Shown: positions 21,135 to 31,062, counted from the stretch's first letter. The stretch: DNA of 64,000 nucleotides from Histomonas meleagridis (GCA_020186115.1 WSYJ01000129.1:1-64000), one strand, 5' to 3'. A program made the numbers and translations. The notes: generated by a model from the sequence alone, not told the origin.

Positions 21135-21163
21135 AACCGTTGTAAAGTGATTCATTTCACTTT
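21135..21163 (+). promoter_or_regulatory. Myb-type box plus initiator before ABC transporter 2
   Basis: AACCGTTG (21135-21142) is followed by TTCATTTCACTTT (21151-21163) directly against the ATG. The second stretch contains two TCAYTT initiator cores. This is the clearest combined promoter in the window. Confidence 0.55.
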
Positions 21164-22933
21164 ATGAGTACATTCAGAACTGTAGTTAATAAAGATGATG
21201 AAAAGCTTAAAAGAGGCGGCGAATACTTTAAGACAATGAAATATCTTGATCACAAAGCACCACTAATAATGACAATTATTCTACATTTTATTGTTGGCGC
21301 ATTACCAGTTCTTATGTCAATTCTTCTTGGTGATATGGTTGATGTATTCGCAAGTGAAAATTTCATGGATGAATTTACTCCAATTATTTGTGATATGGCA
21401 TATTTCGTCGTTGGAATGTTTGTTGCTTCAAGTATTTCGTTTGGTTTAAGAGCTTGGTGTAATGCACAATTACCAAGAGACTTACGAAAAAAAGTATATC
21501 GAAATGTTATTGAACAAGGAATTGATTATTTTGATCGAACGCCAACAGGAGTTCTTATAGGTCGTTTATCACAAGACATTACAATTATTCATGATGTATA
21601 TGTTGAGAAATTACTTAATGCATTACAAATGGCAGGCGAAGCGATTGCAGGTGTTGTCTTAGCATTTGTTTCATGTTGGAGACTTGCATTAATTGGTGCA
21701 GCAGTAATTGTAGTTTGTATGATTATTTATGCAATTGGTGATAAAATAATTGATAAAATTTGGATTACTTATAATGAAAGTTCATCAGCAGCAAATAATA
21801 AAGCAGAAGAGGCTATTAATGGCTTCCGTACGATTAAATCATTTGATAATGAACTTTATGAAGCTTCACTTTATAAAAAACAACTCGTCGAAGTTGATAA
21901 AGTATTCTTTAAGACAGGTATTGCACAAGGTATAAAAGATGGACTTATCTCATTACTTGCAAATTTAATGGTTGCTGCAATTTGTTACTTCGGAAGTGAT
22001 ATGGTAATGAACCAAATGTATTTAGGTTATAGAAGCGGAGACATTTTTATTGTGTTCTTCTCAATGATGATGGGCGTATTTGGTCTTACACAAGCTATAG
22101 CTGTATCAAATGAAATGAACAAGACTGCAATTTCAGCAGAAAAAATAATTCAACTTATAGAAATGAAGCCAAAAATAGATCGGAAGAAAGGCGGCGAAAT
22201 CAGTGATGTTAAAGGAACAATCGAATTCAAAAATGTTTGTTTCAAATATGAATCTGCTGAAGGTTATGCTGTCAAAGATTTAAGCTTTAAGATTAACGCT
22301 GGTGAAACAGTTGCTTTTGTAGGTGAAAGTGGTTGTGGTAAATCAACAACACTTCAACTAATTCAACGATTTTATGAAATCGAAAGTGGTCAAATATTAA
22401 TTGATGGAAAAGATATCTCTGAGTTATCTTGCGTGAACTTGAGATCGCATATATCTGTTGTGCCTCAAGCGCCTGTTTTGTTTTCAATTTCAATTTTGGA
22501 TAACATTCGTTATTCGAAAGCTGATGCGACAAAAGAAGAAATAGTAAAGGCTGCACAAGTTGGTAATGCACATAATTTCATTACTGATCTTCCAAAAGGT
22601 TATAAATCTGTTGTGCATCAAACAAGTTTAAGTGGTGGTCAAAAACAAAGAATTTGTATTTCAAGAGCCATTCTCGCAAATGCACCAATTTTACTTTTGG
22701 ATGAAGCAACTGCTGCATTGGATACAGAAAGTGAACAATTGGTACACGAATCAATCGAAAAGTTTAGGCATGGAAAGACAGCAATTTTGGTTGCACATAG
22801 ACTTGCAACAGTGATGAACGCTGATAGAATTTTGGTGTTCCAAAATGGTCATATCTTAGAAGAAGGAACACATAAAGAACTTCTTGCAAAGGGAGGCTTC
22901 TATGCTGACTTGGTTAAGTATCAGCTCCAATAA
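21164..22933 (+). CDS. ABC half-transporter, ABCB type (2)
   Basis: A 589-residue half-transporter with an N-terminal membrane domain (about residues 30-320) and an ATPase domain: Walker A Gly-Glu-Ser-Gly-Cys-Gly-Lys-Ser-Thr, signature Leu-Ser-Gly-Gly-Gln, Walker B Leu-Leu-Leu-Asp-Glu-Ala-Thr-Ala-Ala-Leu, switch His in Ala-His-Arg-Leu-Ala-Thr. All catalytic residues are present. It shares the same overall layout as the divergent neighbour, but the two differ enough to be old paralogues. It lacks the acidic tail of its partner. The start codons are 207 nt apart, so a shared promoter region is likely. Confidence 0.85.
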   Translation: MSTFRTVVNKDDEKLKRGGEYFKTMKYLDHKAPLIMTIILHFIVGALPVLMSILLGDMVDVFASENFMDEFTPIICDMAYFVVGMFVASSISFGLRAWCNAQLPRDLRKKVYRNVIEQGIDYFDRTPTGVLIGRLSQDITIIHDVYVEKLLNALQMAGEAIAGVVLAFVSCWRLALIGAAVIVVCMIIYAIGDKIIDKIWITYNESSSAANNKAEEAINGFRTIKSFDNELYEASLYKKQLVEVDKVFFKTGIAQGIKDGLISLLANLMVAAICYFGSDMVMNQMYLGYRSGDIFIVFFSMMMGVFGLTQAIAVSNEMNKTAISAEKIIQLIEMKPKIDRKKGGEISDVKGTIEFKNVCFKYESAEGYAVKDLSFKINAGETVAFVGESGCGKSTTLQLIQRFYEIESGQILIDGKDISELSCVNLRSHISVVPQAPVLFSISILDNIRYSKADATKEEIVKAAQVGNAHNFITDLPKGYKSVVHQTSLSGGQKQRICISRAILANAPILLLDEATAALDTESEQLVHESIEKFRHGKTAILVAHRLATVMNADRILVFQNGHILEEGTHKELLAKGGFYADLVKYQLQ

Positions 22934-23443
22934 GGAAAGTTTCCTTATCTTATACAATATAATAAATTATATTAATTTGATTTTAGATTTTGCAAAAAAT
23001 GATTGTTAAATATGAATAAAACTGAAGCCAGTGATTGACTTTGAGCTTTAATTGTGTGTATGATGCTTTGCTTTAGTATGTTTCTGAGTAAATTGTTTCT
23101 GTAAACAAAGGTTTTCATTTTGAATTATGTAGTACGTCAATTTTTTCTATGAGTTCATTGAAAATGGAACAAATTCATTCACACAAACCAATTTTTCTTG
23201 TTTACTGTTCCTGAATATATTCATGAATAAAACAACTCAAAGGAAATCAAAAATTTTGAAGAAATAGAAAAGAAATAAGCTAAACTTAAATATTTCAAGA
23301 CATGAACTTCTTAAGCTCAATTATCTGTCAAAAGATTTTTAATACACAAACAAAAAAATCAAAAAAAAAAAAATTCATTCACTTCAAACAACGAAAAGAT
23401 GAAACTTGATCATTTAATGTAAAAAAATATTTGCAAATGATAT
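22934..23443. other. intergenic between convergent genes
   Basis: About 500 nt, AT-rich with A-runs near 23350. No gene or relic recognised. Confidence 0.5.
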
Positions 23444-24301
23444 TTAATCAGTTCTGATAATTCCAGCCATGTATGATACGCTTGATTCACGCATTGACAT
23501 AACTTTTGATGACTGTGAGTAGTGTGGGAACTCAGCCCTCATTTCTGGGTACAAGTTCATCATAACAGTGATAGCAAATCTTCCGCATATTGTGTTCTTT
23601 GTTCTCTTCAAGTAAGCCTCAAATTTCCCCGGATCACCTGTAGCAATCATTTCCGTTGCCTCTCTGTCCAACTGTTCGATTCTTTCGTAAATTCGGCCAT
23701 CGCCATCTGGAAGATGTTGATATCCAAATCTTGCTCCCCAATGACAGAAATCACTGGAAATTACAAACAATGTCCGAGGATCTGCTGCATACTCTTGAAG
23801 AGCTTCGGCAACAGATTTACATACATCAAAAGAAATGTGTCCAACCATGATTGGTACAATAGAAAATTCGATGTCTTTGAATATGTATTTGAGAAGAGGG
23901 AATTCCATTTCCATAGAATGTTCAATTTCTGCAGTTTTAATATCTAATTTCTTGAAAAGGCTGGGATACTTTGTTGTGAGATTTTTGGCAACTTCAGTGT
24001 CAATTGGAATATTTCCGAATGGTGATTCAGCAATATTAGCATCTGCAATTGTGCAATAACTTATTGGAAGATGATGTGATGGCCCTAGAACAAACACACG
24101 GTTAAATTGCGTTGGGTCAATTGCTTTAAATGCATGCATTGATGTTTGAACGCAATATGCATATCCTGCATGTGGAACAATAATAGAGCGCAACCTACCT
24201 GGTTGTTGAGTCACAGTTGCGTCTTCATATGCTTTTTGTAACATTGATGTTAGTTTGGATCCTGTAGGATACCATGATCCCATATGAGTTGCATGTAGCA
24301 T
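23444..24301 (-). CDS. MEMO1: MEMO1 family protein
   Basis: A 285-residue member of the MEMO/AMMECR-linked fold, which is related to class III extradiol dioxygenases. Human MEMO1 binds copper and redox partners. Seen: His-Met-Gly-Ser-Trp-Tyr near the start; Pro-His-Ala-Gly-Tyr-Ala-Tyr-Cys; Gly-Pro-Ser-His-His; Glu-His-Ser-Met-Glu-Met; Ser-Ser-Asp-Phe-Cys-His-Trp-Gly; Thr-Ile-Cys-Gly-Arg; and the closing Ser-Ser-Val-Ser-Tyr-Met-Ala-Gly. The pocket residues His49, His81 and Cys244 of human MEMO1 have counterparts in these motifs. Length matches (human 297). ATG at 24299-24301 is preferred over TTG at 24316. The minus-sense TTGTCATTTTTCCAA just upstream is initiator-like. Confidence 0.92.
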   Translation of the reverse strand: MLHATHMGSWYPTGSKLTSMLQKAYEDATVTQQPGRLRSIIVPHAGYAYCVQTSMHAFKAIDPTQFNRVFVLGPSHHLPISYCTIADANIAESPFGNIPIDTEVAKNLTTKYPSLFKKLDIKTAEIEHSMEMEFPLLKYIFKDIEFSIVPIMVGHISFDVCKSVAEALQEYAADPRTLFVISSDFCHWGARFGYQHLPDGDGRIYERIEQLDREATEMIATGDPGKFEAYLKRTKNTICGRFAITVMMNLYPEMRAEFPHYSQSSKVMSMRESSVSYMAGIIRTD

Positions 24302-24334
24302 TTGGAAAAATGACAACGATAAGAATTTGAATTG

Positions 24335-24345
24335 AAAACCGCAAA
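24335..24345 (-). promoter_or_regulatory. GCGGTT box before MEMO1
   Basis: AAAACCGCAAA, minus sense TTTGCGGTTTT, 34 nt upstream of the ATG. Confidence 0.35.
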
Positions 24346-24617
24346 TAAATCAAAAAGTGGATAAAATCTAACGAATTTTTCTTCAACATGAAGAATGCAT
24401 TTAAGTAATCATATCTCAAAGAACAGCATAAAAGCTACATCACAGAGGCTCTTTTGGTTACAATTTTTTTAAATAATTTAAAATATTTTTATCATTTATA
24501 AATTGGAATTTTTATTAATCACAAATTTCTTACAAAAGGAATTTTTCAAATGTTTAGAAAGGGTAACAGCAAGAAGACATCACAATCAGTATCTAAAAAG
24601 AATGCGCAGCTTATTAA

Positions 24618-25193
24618 ATGTCAAATATTTTGACTTTTATTGACAAATTCAAAATTTGCCATATTTATGTTTTGACAATACCCCCAATGCCTTTGATTTG
24701 TTCTCTTCATTTTTATATGGGGAGACGCCCTTATCTTCACAAGAATCCTTCCCAAATAATTTTTTCGCCACCTGGTATGGAATTTATTTTATCAATTAAA
24801 AACAGAAAATTTAGTGAGGATTCATTAAAAATATTAGAAAAAATTGATAAACTCAGAAAAGAAACAGAAAACAGTGTGAGAAGTGACCCGTCTCCATTGG
24901 ATGAAGATCAGACAAAGGAAATTGTTAGTGAGTTGGATCAAATAGATTCGGAGTTTGTGCCACAAATCTTTGAAACTCCAAATACATCATCAGCTGTTAA
25001 CGTGAACTTTCCTTTTGATGAGCGCTTATTGGAATGTAATGAATTTCCATATGAAACACATCAAAATACAGAACGAAATCCATTTCTGTTTCCGTTGCCA
25101 AAAAATGAAAATGAAGAAAAAAGTGGAGATCTAAGTTGGCTTGATGAAAGTGATTCTGACTTCGACTTGGATTTCAATTGTTATTTTATCTAA
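24618..25193 (+). CDS. acidic unknown protein
   Basis: A 191-residue frame with no recognised family. The first 50 residues are hydrophobic/basic and the rest is acidic, ending Asp-Leu-Ser-Trp-Leu-Asp-Glu-Ser-Asp-Ser-Asp-Phe-Asp-Leu-Asp. A different ATG at 24550 opens a 22-codon basic frame (Met-Phe-Arg-Lys-Gly-Asn-Ser-Lys-Lys) that ends inside the start of this one; an upstream exon or a frameshifted N-terminus is possible. The acidic end with an embedded Trp-Leu could be an interaction tail. Reality as a gene is likely from composition; the start is uncertain. Confidence 0.45.
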   Translation: MSNILTFIDKFKICHIYVLTIPPMPLICSLHFYMGRRPYLHKNPSQIIFSPPGMEFILSIKNRKFSEDSLKILEKIDKLRKETENSVRSDPSPLDEDQTKEIVSELDQIDSEFVPQIFETPNTSSAVNVNFPFDERLLECNEFPYETHQNTERNPFLFPLPKNENEEKSGDLSWLDESDSDFDLDFNCYFI

Positions 25194-25512
25194 TTTTAGA
25201 ATGATGAAATAATATTATTCTAAATATAACCATGTTTTTTATCGTAAACCTGAAGTTCAATTTTAGGTTATGCATATAAATTTATAAAGGTCTTGTTTTT
25301 TCGGATAAGTTGAATATAATTTTTGATTTTTGCAAAAAATATTAGATTTAACCAAATATATTTTGATAGGTTCAAAAAGCATTGTTTGGTGTTTGCATGT
25401 AGATAGTAACATGATAAGATTCTTTTTTGAAATACTTGTAGCCTTAATCATTGCAATGTTAAATTGTCACTCAAAATTAGAGAACGTTTATAATCGGCTT
25501 ACGTCAATAAAA
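25194..25512. other. intergenic upstream of the Miro-like gene
   Basis: About 320 nt. The next gene's frame runs open back to a TTG at 25330, but that extension has no conserved features. Confidence 0.4.
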
Positions 25513-26622
25513 ATGTCTCATTCCTTTCTTGTAAGAAGCAATGATCAGAATTTAATAAATGAATTTGTTACTGCAATTAAAAAACTATATCATGGTAAAT
25601 TTGTAAATCATTCATCTCATATTTTATCTTCAAATATCGATAACAATGAATATCTTTTTTTCATTGAAGATAGTAATATTCAATGCACTTTACAGATCAT
25701 TTTAGTATCAGGTACCTCGAATGCTCCCGCAATATCAGATATGCCAACAGAATTAATTTTTGTAACCAATGAAGTACATCCACCACAATTCGAGGATAAC
25801 GTTTATACTTTTTATACTTCTGAATTATCACCAACAATAGTACAGTCAATAATTTCATATGGAATTATTTTCAATGATTGTTTTCCATTTGGCTTACATT
25901 ATCGTGGTAAAATGTCACCTTTATGTGCAGAATATCTTCGTCGGTTCTTCCGTTCTCTTGATACAGATTTTGATGGTAAAATCTTCCTATCAGATCTTTC
26001 TGCCCAAAACAATAAAGTTTTTGGGTGTGATTTTTCTGATGAAGATTATTGTTCCATATTCCAAATCATTAATGGTTCCACACCACTTTATGTATCCACT
26101 GTCAAATCTCTCCGAATCTCATTCGAATCCTTTTTTAAGCTTATGCAATATTTAATTGATGAAGGCTATACTCATGTCGTCTATAAACTTATTCATTCTA
26201 CCGAATTTCATAATTATCTTTCTAATCAAACCCAATTCGTGTTTCATACACCTGCTGTCCTTAATTCGAATGGAACGAAATTCGTTCGATCACTTTTCGA
26301 TGGTTTATCTGATAATCCATCGCGTGATGAAGTTCTTGAATTATTTGCATTACAAGGCGGTGCGCCGCAGCGCTTTGTAAACATGCGAAGAATTAACATT
26401 AAAGATTGGGTTAATGCATGGCATGATTGGTTTCGATTAGAGCCATCAGAAGCCGCACATCATTTATTAGCATTTGGTTTTCCGAAAGAAAAATTGTTAC
26501 AAAGCATTGGCTATGAAACACAGTCATCAAACCCGTTGTTACCGATTGTGGTGACTGGAGTTGTGACAGTTGCAGCTGCATTCTCTTTTCTCTATCTCAA
26601 ACTGAGAAATAATAGAAATTAG
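25513..26622 (+). CDS. Miro-like tail-anchored protein without active GTPase domains
   Basis: A 369-residue protein matching the central part of mitochondrial Rho GTPases (Miro). From residue about 134, Met-Ser-Pro-Leu-Cys...Leu-Arg-Arg-Phe-Phe-Arg...Asp-Thr-Asp-Phe-Asp-Gly-Lys-Ile aligns with the first EF-hand and keeps calcium-ligand positions. It is followed by the Miro hidden-hand segment, then Val-Arg-Ser-Leu-Phe-Asp-Gly...Trp-Val-Asn-Ala-Trp-His-Asp-Trp-Phe...Leu-Leu-Ala-Phe-Gly-Phe, matching the second EF/hidden pair. The C-terminus is one hydrophobic helix (about 340-360) plus Lys/Arg, a tail anchor. The N-terminal 130 residues look like a decayed small-GTPase fold with no P-loop, and the C-terminal GTPase domain is absent. 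It is probably on the hydrogenosome outer membrane (inference). ATG at 25513. Confidence 0.7.
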   Translation: MSHSFLVRSNDQNLINEFVTAIKKLYHGKFVNHSSHILSSNIDNNEYLFFIEDSNIQCTLQIILVSGTSNAPAISDMPTELIFVTNEVHPPQFEDNVYTFYTSELSPTIVQSIISYGIIFNDCFPFGLHYRGKMSPLCAEYLRRFFRSLDTDFDGKIFLSDLSAQNNKVFGCDFSDEDYCSIFQIINGSTPLYVSTVKSLRISFESFFKLMQYLIDEGYTHVVYKLIHSTEFHNYLSNQTQFVFHTPAVLNSNGTKFVRSLFDGLSDNPSRDEVLELFALQGGAPQRFVNMRRINIKDWVNAWHDWFRLEPSEAAHHLLAFGFPKEKLLQSIGYETQSSNPLLPIVVTGVVTVAAAFSFLYLKLRNNRN

Positions 26623-26657
26623 AAATAATATTTTAATTAATTTTATGTTGTAAAAGG

Positions 26658-26915
26658 ATTTAAAACAAGATGAAATATTATGCGTATAAATAATAAAATA
26701 ATAATTTAGAATATCAAAAAAACAATTTTTATTTGTATGTTTCTTTATATTCAACATCCATAAATATATGTTATTATCAAAGTGCATTTAAAATAATATG
26801 AAATATGATGCGTATAAATAATAAAATAATAATTTAGAATATCAAAAAAAACAATTTTTTTATTTGTATGTTTCTTTTTATTTGTTAGCTATAAATTTAT
26901 GCTATTACCAAAGTA
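26658..26915. repeat. 128-nt tandem duplication
   Basis: Two adjacent copies with a period of 128 nt. Both contain TGCGTATAAATAATAAAATA (at 26681 and 26809) and then ATTTAGAATATC, an A-run, and TTTGTATGTTTCTTT. They differ by small changes and A/T-run lengths. Located 3' of the Miro-like gene; no coding frame. Confidence 0.75.
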
Positions 26916-27047
26916 CATTTATCTGTATATGTTATTTTTTATTCAATAATATATAAATACGCTTTGTTCCGTTACTTCCCATAAATTTTTTGTATAAAAG
27001 GACGACAGAACAAGTAAAAAAGTGTACCTTTATTGTAAGCGGTTGTT

Positions 27048-28298
27048 ATGAAATTACTGTGGAGGGTTCGATTTTCGGTACCCTCATCTCCGGTGATGAT
27101 AAATGTAAACCATTCAAAAAAGGAGAAAATGCTCGGTGGTATGGACTCTTCTCTACAGATCAAAAATCTTGATACAGGTGAAATTATCAGTATAGAAGAA
27201 TACGTGTCGTCAGAAGCTAGTAAGAAATACTCAGTATCAATGGGTGATAATCAACAGACAAAAATAATAAAGCCAAGGCATTTTCTCAAAAACAAAAAAA
27301 ATGCTTTTTTTAACAATGCTGTAATTTCTCAATCAATTAAATGTCATAATGGATCTGTTCGCTGCATTAAATCATCACCAAATGGAAAATATTTTGCTAG
27401 TGGTGATGAATGCGGCGTTGTTGTTTTATTTTCATGGGATCCCACAACAAAAAAAGTCAAACAATTATCAAATTTTGAAGAACATAAATCAGATATTACT
27501 TGTTTAGATTTTTCCAAAGATGATGATCTTCTTATTAGTTCATCGCTTGATTGTTCTGTGAAGCTATGGCACTCTACACAAACAAAGTCTTTATCAACTT
27601 TCAAACATGAAGATTCTGTCACAGCAGTTTCATTCCATCCCAGTGATCCATCTATTTTTTTTGCGTGTACATTTCCAAACTATGTTCTTGTCTGGAACAT
27701 AAAGCAAAGTGAAATCATAAAAACAATTGATTTTACTTCTGCTCCAACCGCCGGCACTTTTTCGCCCGATGGCCACTCTATCGTTATCGGTTGTTTTAAC
27801 GGCTTCTGCTACATTTATTCTTATCCAGAATTCCAATATGTCACACAATTTGTAGCAGGACCTCGTAAAAAAGTACATAAACCCAGTGAGAAAGTTACAT
27901 CATTAGTATATATAAATGATAATCGATTATTTGTATCAACAAATGATTCCCGAATTCGTTTATATTCAATGGATAACTTCTCATTGATCAGAAAATACAT
28001 TGGGCATGTGGCTGAAGTAGGCCAAGCTCAGATGTCATGTTCATCTGATCAAAATCTTGTCATGATTCCAAGTGAAAAAAAAGGAGCAATATACATATAC
28101 CCAATAGACCACGAAAGATACTTCAAGGCGAAGTTCATGAAAAACTCTTTTTCGAGAGAAAGATCGCAAACGAGCGAAGGCTTCAAACTGAAGGATACGA
28201 ATGTGACATCGGCGGCTTTCATCGGAAATTCATCAATTTCATCGCTTTCTATAGTCTGCGGTGATACTGGTGGTAATGTTTATGTGTTATGCAATTGA
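27048..28298 (+). CDS. WDR44/rabphilin-11-like WD40 protein
   Basis: A 416-residue WD40 protein. The order of repeats and several strings match WDR44: His-Asn-Gly-Ser-Val-Arg-Cys-Ile-Lys near residue 100; His-Lys-Ser-Asp-Ile-Thr-Cys-Leu-Asp-Phe; Leu-Ile-Ser-Ser-Ser-Leu-Asp-Cys-Ser-Val-Lys-Leu-Trp-His; Val-Thr-Ala-Val-Ser-Phe-His-Pro-Ser-Asp; Val-Ile-Gly-Cys-Phe-Asn-Gly-Phe-Cys; and Val-Ser-Thr-Asn-Asp-Ser-Arg-Ile-Arg-Leu-Tyr. WDR44 binds active Rab11 in endosome recycling; here only the propeller and a short N-terminus are present, without the long animal extension. ATG at 27048 or 27129 (Met-Leu-Gly-Gly) may be the true start. A GCGGTTG box at 27039-27045 abuts the first. Confidence 0.8.
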   Translation: MKLLWRVRFSVPSSPVMINVNHSKKEKMLGGMDSSLQIKNLDTGEIISIEEYVSSEASKKYSVSMGDNQQTKIIKPRHFLKNKKNAFFNNAVISQSIKCHNGSVRCIKSSPNGKYFASGDECGVVVLFSWDPTTKKVKQLSNFEEHKSDITCLDFSKDDDLLISSSLDCSVKLWHSTQTKSLSTFKHEDSVTAVSFHPSDPSIFFACTFPNYVLVWNIKQSEIIKTIDFTSAPTAGTFSPDGHSIVIGCFNGFCYIYSYPEFQYVTQFVAGPRKKVHKPSEKVTSLVYINDNRLFVSTNDSRIRLYSMDNFSLIRKYIGHVAEVGQAQMSCSSDQNLVMIPSEKKGAIYIYPIDHERYFKAKFMKNSFSRERSQTSEGFKLKDTNVTSAAFIGNSSISSLSIVCGDTGGNVYVLCN

Positions 28299-29026
28299 AT
28301 AAAATAGTTTGTGTTGTTACAAATTTTGATATTTTTGGTAATTCATATGAAAAATTATTAATTCATTTAGGGAAAATTGTAATACAAATATAGAAATTAT
28401 TGTGAAGTTTCAATTGATGAACTGAGTGTAGCAAATGATTTTATTTTCTATGAAACATCAGTTGACAAAATTAACGTTCATGAAATCAACAAAAATGTCA
28501 ACAATAATTGTTAATGTGAAACAAGCTTCAGCTCCAAAGGATAATAATCATCAATGTAATTTTTTTCTTGATTAATTTTGTTATAATAATAAAATTATTA
28601 CAGGATATTATATATTTTTAAATTAAGTTTATTTATTTTTATGCTGTGATATAAAAAAATATTAGAATATGTAATAACTTTTTATTATAAATAATGAATA
28701 TCAAAATTATACTGATTTTCTTAAATGAACATACCTTTAAATCATTTACAACTGCTAATCTAAAAAAATTCAGATATGATAATAATCGATTGACCTTTTT
28801 GAATTTCATTTCATTAAACAAAAAACAAAATTGAAAAAATTTCTAACATGATGTTCACTGGTTTAAATATCATACTATCATATGAAATTATATTAAAGAT
28901 AACAAAAATCATTGTGGGATGTGCAATAAAAATGGTGGTACGAATGTTATAAACGGTCAACAAGATTAGGAGGAAGTTGTAAATTCATAATAAAACTTTT
29001 GATAGCTTTATTTCACATTTTATACA
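28299..29026. other. intergenic, AT-rich
   Basis: About 730 nt. Apart from the AAACGGTCAA box at 28951 nothing is recognisable. Confidence 0.5.
28951..28960 (+). promoter_or_regulatory. Myb-type box before ankyrin gene D
   Basis: AAACGGTCAA, followed by a TTTCACATTTT initiator-like stretch at 29011-29021, immediately before the altered start at 29027. Confidence 0.4.
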
Positions 29027-31062
29027 TTGGGAAACCAACAAAGCAATAATTCAACCAAAAATTCAGACAAAAAGAAATTAAATCAAATCGCAAATAGTAA
29101 GGATGTAGAAATTTTAAAAATGCCCAATGGAATTCAAGAAATTTATTTAAAATTTCAAACGATCAAATCTATAATTATTAATTTAAATGAAGAAAACATG
29201 TCAACATCAACACCCTTAATCATGGGTTTGTATGATATCAATTATCCGTACTCTTTTAATTTGGTTATTAGTCAATTAATTTATACGTCATTTGTATCAC
29301 AAAAAAAAGATTTTAATATTTATTTCCAATTTATGAAAGAAATTGAAGAGAAAGAAGAAATCACTAAAAATGATAATAAACTTATTAATATTTTTATTGC
29401 ATTAATTCTTAAAAAATATACACAAGAATCATTTTATCTTCTCGAAAAATTTATAGAATTACAATATATTAAACCAAAAATTGTATACAAAAAATCACTA
29501 AATTTCTTACATTATTTAAAAGTAAAAGGAATCAAAAACATTAATTTTTATTTACCCTTTTCAGGTTACTATAAACAACATTATAAAAAACTTTCAAAGA
29601 ATGATTGGGAACTTCATAAACAATTGTTAAAAAAAGGAGTTAATCCAAATGAAATTTCAAAAATAATTCGAAATGATGAAATAGAGAAACTTCAAGATTT
29701 ATCGTCACAAGATGATTTTAATTTTAATCAAACAATTGAACCATCGCCTTATGAAAGATGTTCATTTATTAATAAAGAAAATGTTTCATTAATTGATTAT
29801 GCTGCATATTTTTCTGCAGTTAAATGTTTTAAATATTTACTTATGAATGGTTCTAATGTAAATAATACAGCTAAATATGCAATTGCAGGTGGAAATCTTG
29901 AAATCATTCATTTATGTGAACAAAATCATTTATCATTTAAACAAACAATTGATATTACTATTCAATATCATATAAATGAAGTTTTCCATTATCTTTATGA
30001 AAATAAACTTTATGAAGATATGGAATTAGAATTAATACAAAAGAAATGTATAATGTATTATAACTATGAAATCCTTTTGTTTTTGTTGGAAGAAGGAATG
30101 AAGTTTTCGATTTCTTTTCTAAATGAATTTGCAAAAATTGGAAATATGTTTATTCTTAAGCCTTTTATTGAAGAAAAACTATTTCCAAATGATGTTTTGG
30201 TTTATTCTTCAATGTCAGGAAACATTGAACTTGTAAAATGTATTCTTGATCAAAAAGTAATTGATATTAATTCTAAAAATATTAAATTTTTTTTGATTTA
30301 TTGTCTATTTTTATAATATGCTATTTTAAAATAATGTTTGGAAATTCTTTAAAATATTTAATACTGCACTTATTTCAGCATCTGAATATGGTCACTCAGA
30401 AGTAGTTAAATTACTTCTTGAGCAAAAAGGAATCGATATTAATACTAAAAATCGTTTTGAACTTAATGATTTCAAGCTTTAAAATAATATTTGGAAATTA
30501 TTTTAATTATTTTTTACAGCATTCATGTATGCATCTAAAAATGGTCATACAGAAGTCGTTAAATTGCTTCTTGAACAAAAAGGTATTGATATTAACATGA
30601 AAAATATTAATTTGTTTGTTTTCAAATTAATTGATATAATTTTGGACATCACTTATGTTTGCTTCTAAAAATGGCCACTCAGAAGTAGTTAAATTACTTC
30701 TTGAACAAAAAGGAATTGATGTTAATGCAAAAGATATTTATTTGTTTGATTTAGGATTTATTTTAATAATTTGAAATTTTAGAATAATATTTGGGAATTA
30801 TTTAAATTATTTTGGACAGCAATTAAGTTAGCATCTAAAAATAGTCACTCAGAAGTGGTTAAATTACTTGGTGAACATGAAAGAATTGATATTAATGTTA
30901 AAAATATTTATTTGTTTTATTTGATATTTATTTGAATAATTTAATATTTAAAATTAATATTTGGTATTTATTTAAATTATTTCGAACTTACTTACAATAG
31001 CATTAGAAAAAGATTTTTCTGAATTAGTAAAATTGATAAATGAGAAAAAAGAAGGAGAATAA
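29027..31062 (+). CDS. ankyrin gene D: DUF3447 protein, altered start, interrupted array
   Basis: The frame opens at 29027 with TTG followed by Gly-Asn-Gln-Gln-Ser, which would be a classic N-myristoylation start if the first codon were ATG; the next in-frame ATG is 29120. Exon 1 contains the helical N-terminus and DUF3447 (Cys-Ser-Phe-Ile-Asn-Lys-Glu, Asp-Tyr-Ala-Ala-Tyr-Phe-Ser-Ala-Val-Lys-Cys, Ala-Ile-Ala-Gly-Gly-Asn-Leu). Five ankyrin units follow near 30363, 30528, 30652, 30826 and 30983. Spacer lengths are 85, 66, 43, 83 and 82 nt; the 43-nt one has lost the TGG motif. The last unit ends Asn-Glu-Lys-Lys-Glu-Gly-Glu-stop at 31060-31062. Function unknown. Confidence 0.6.
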
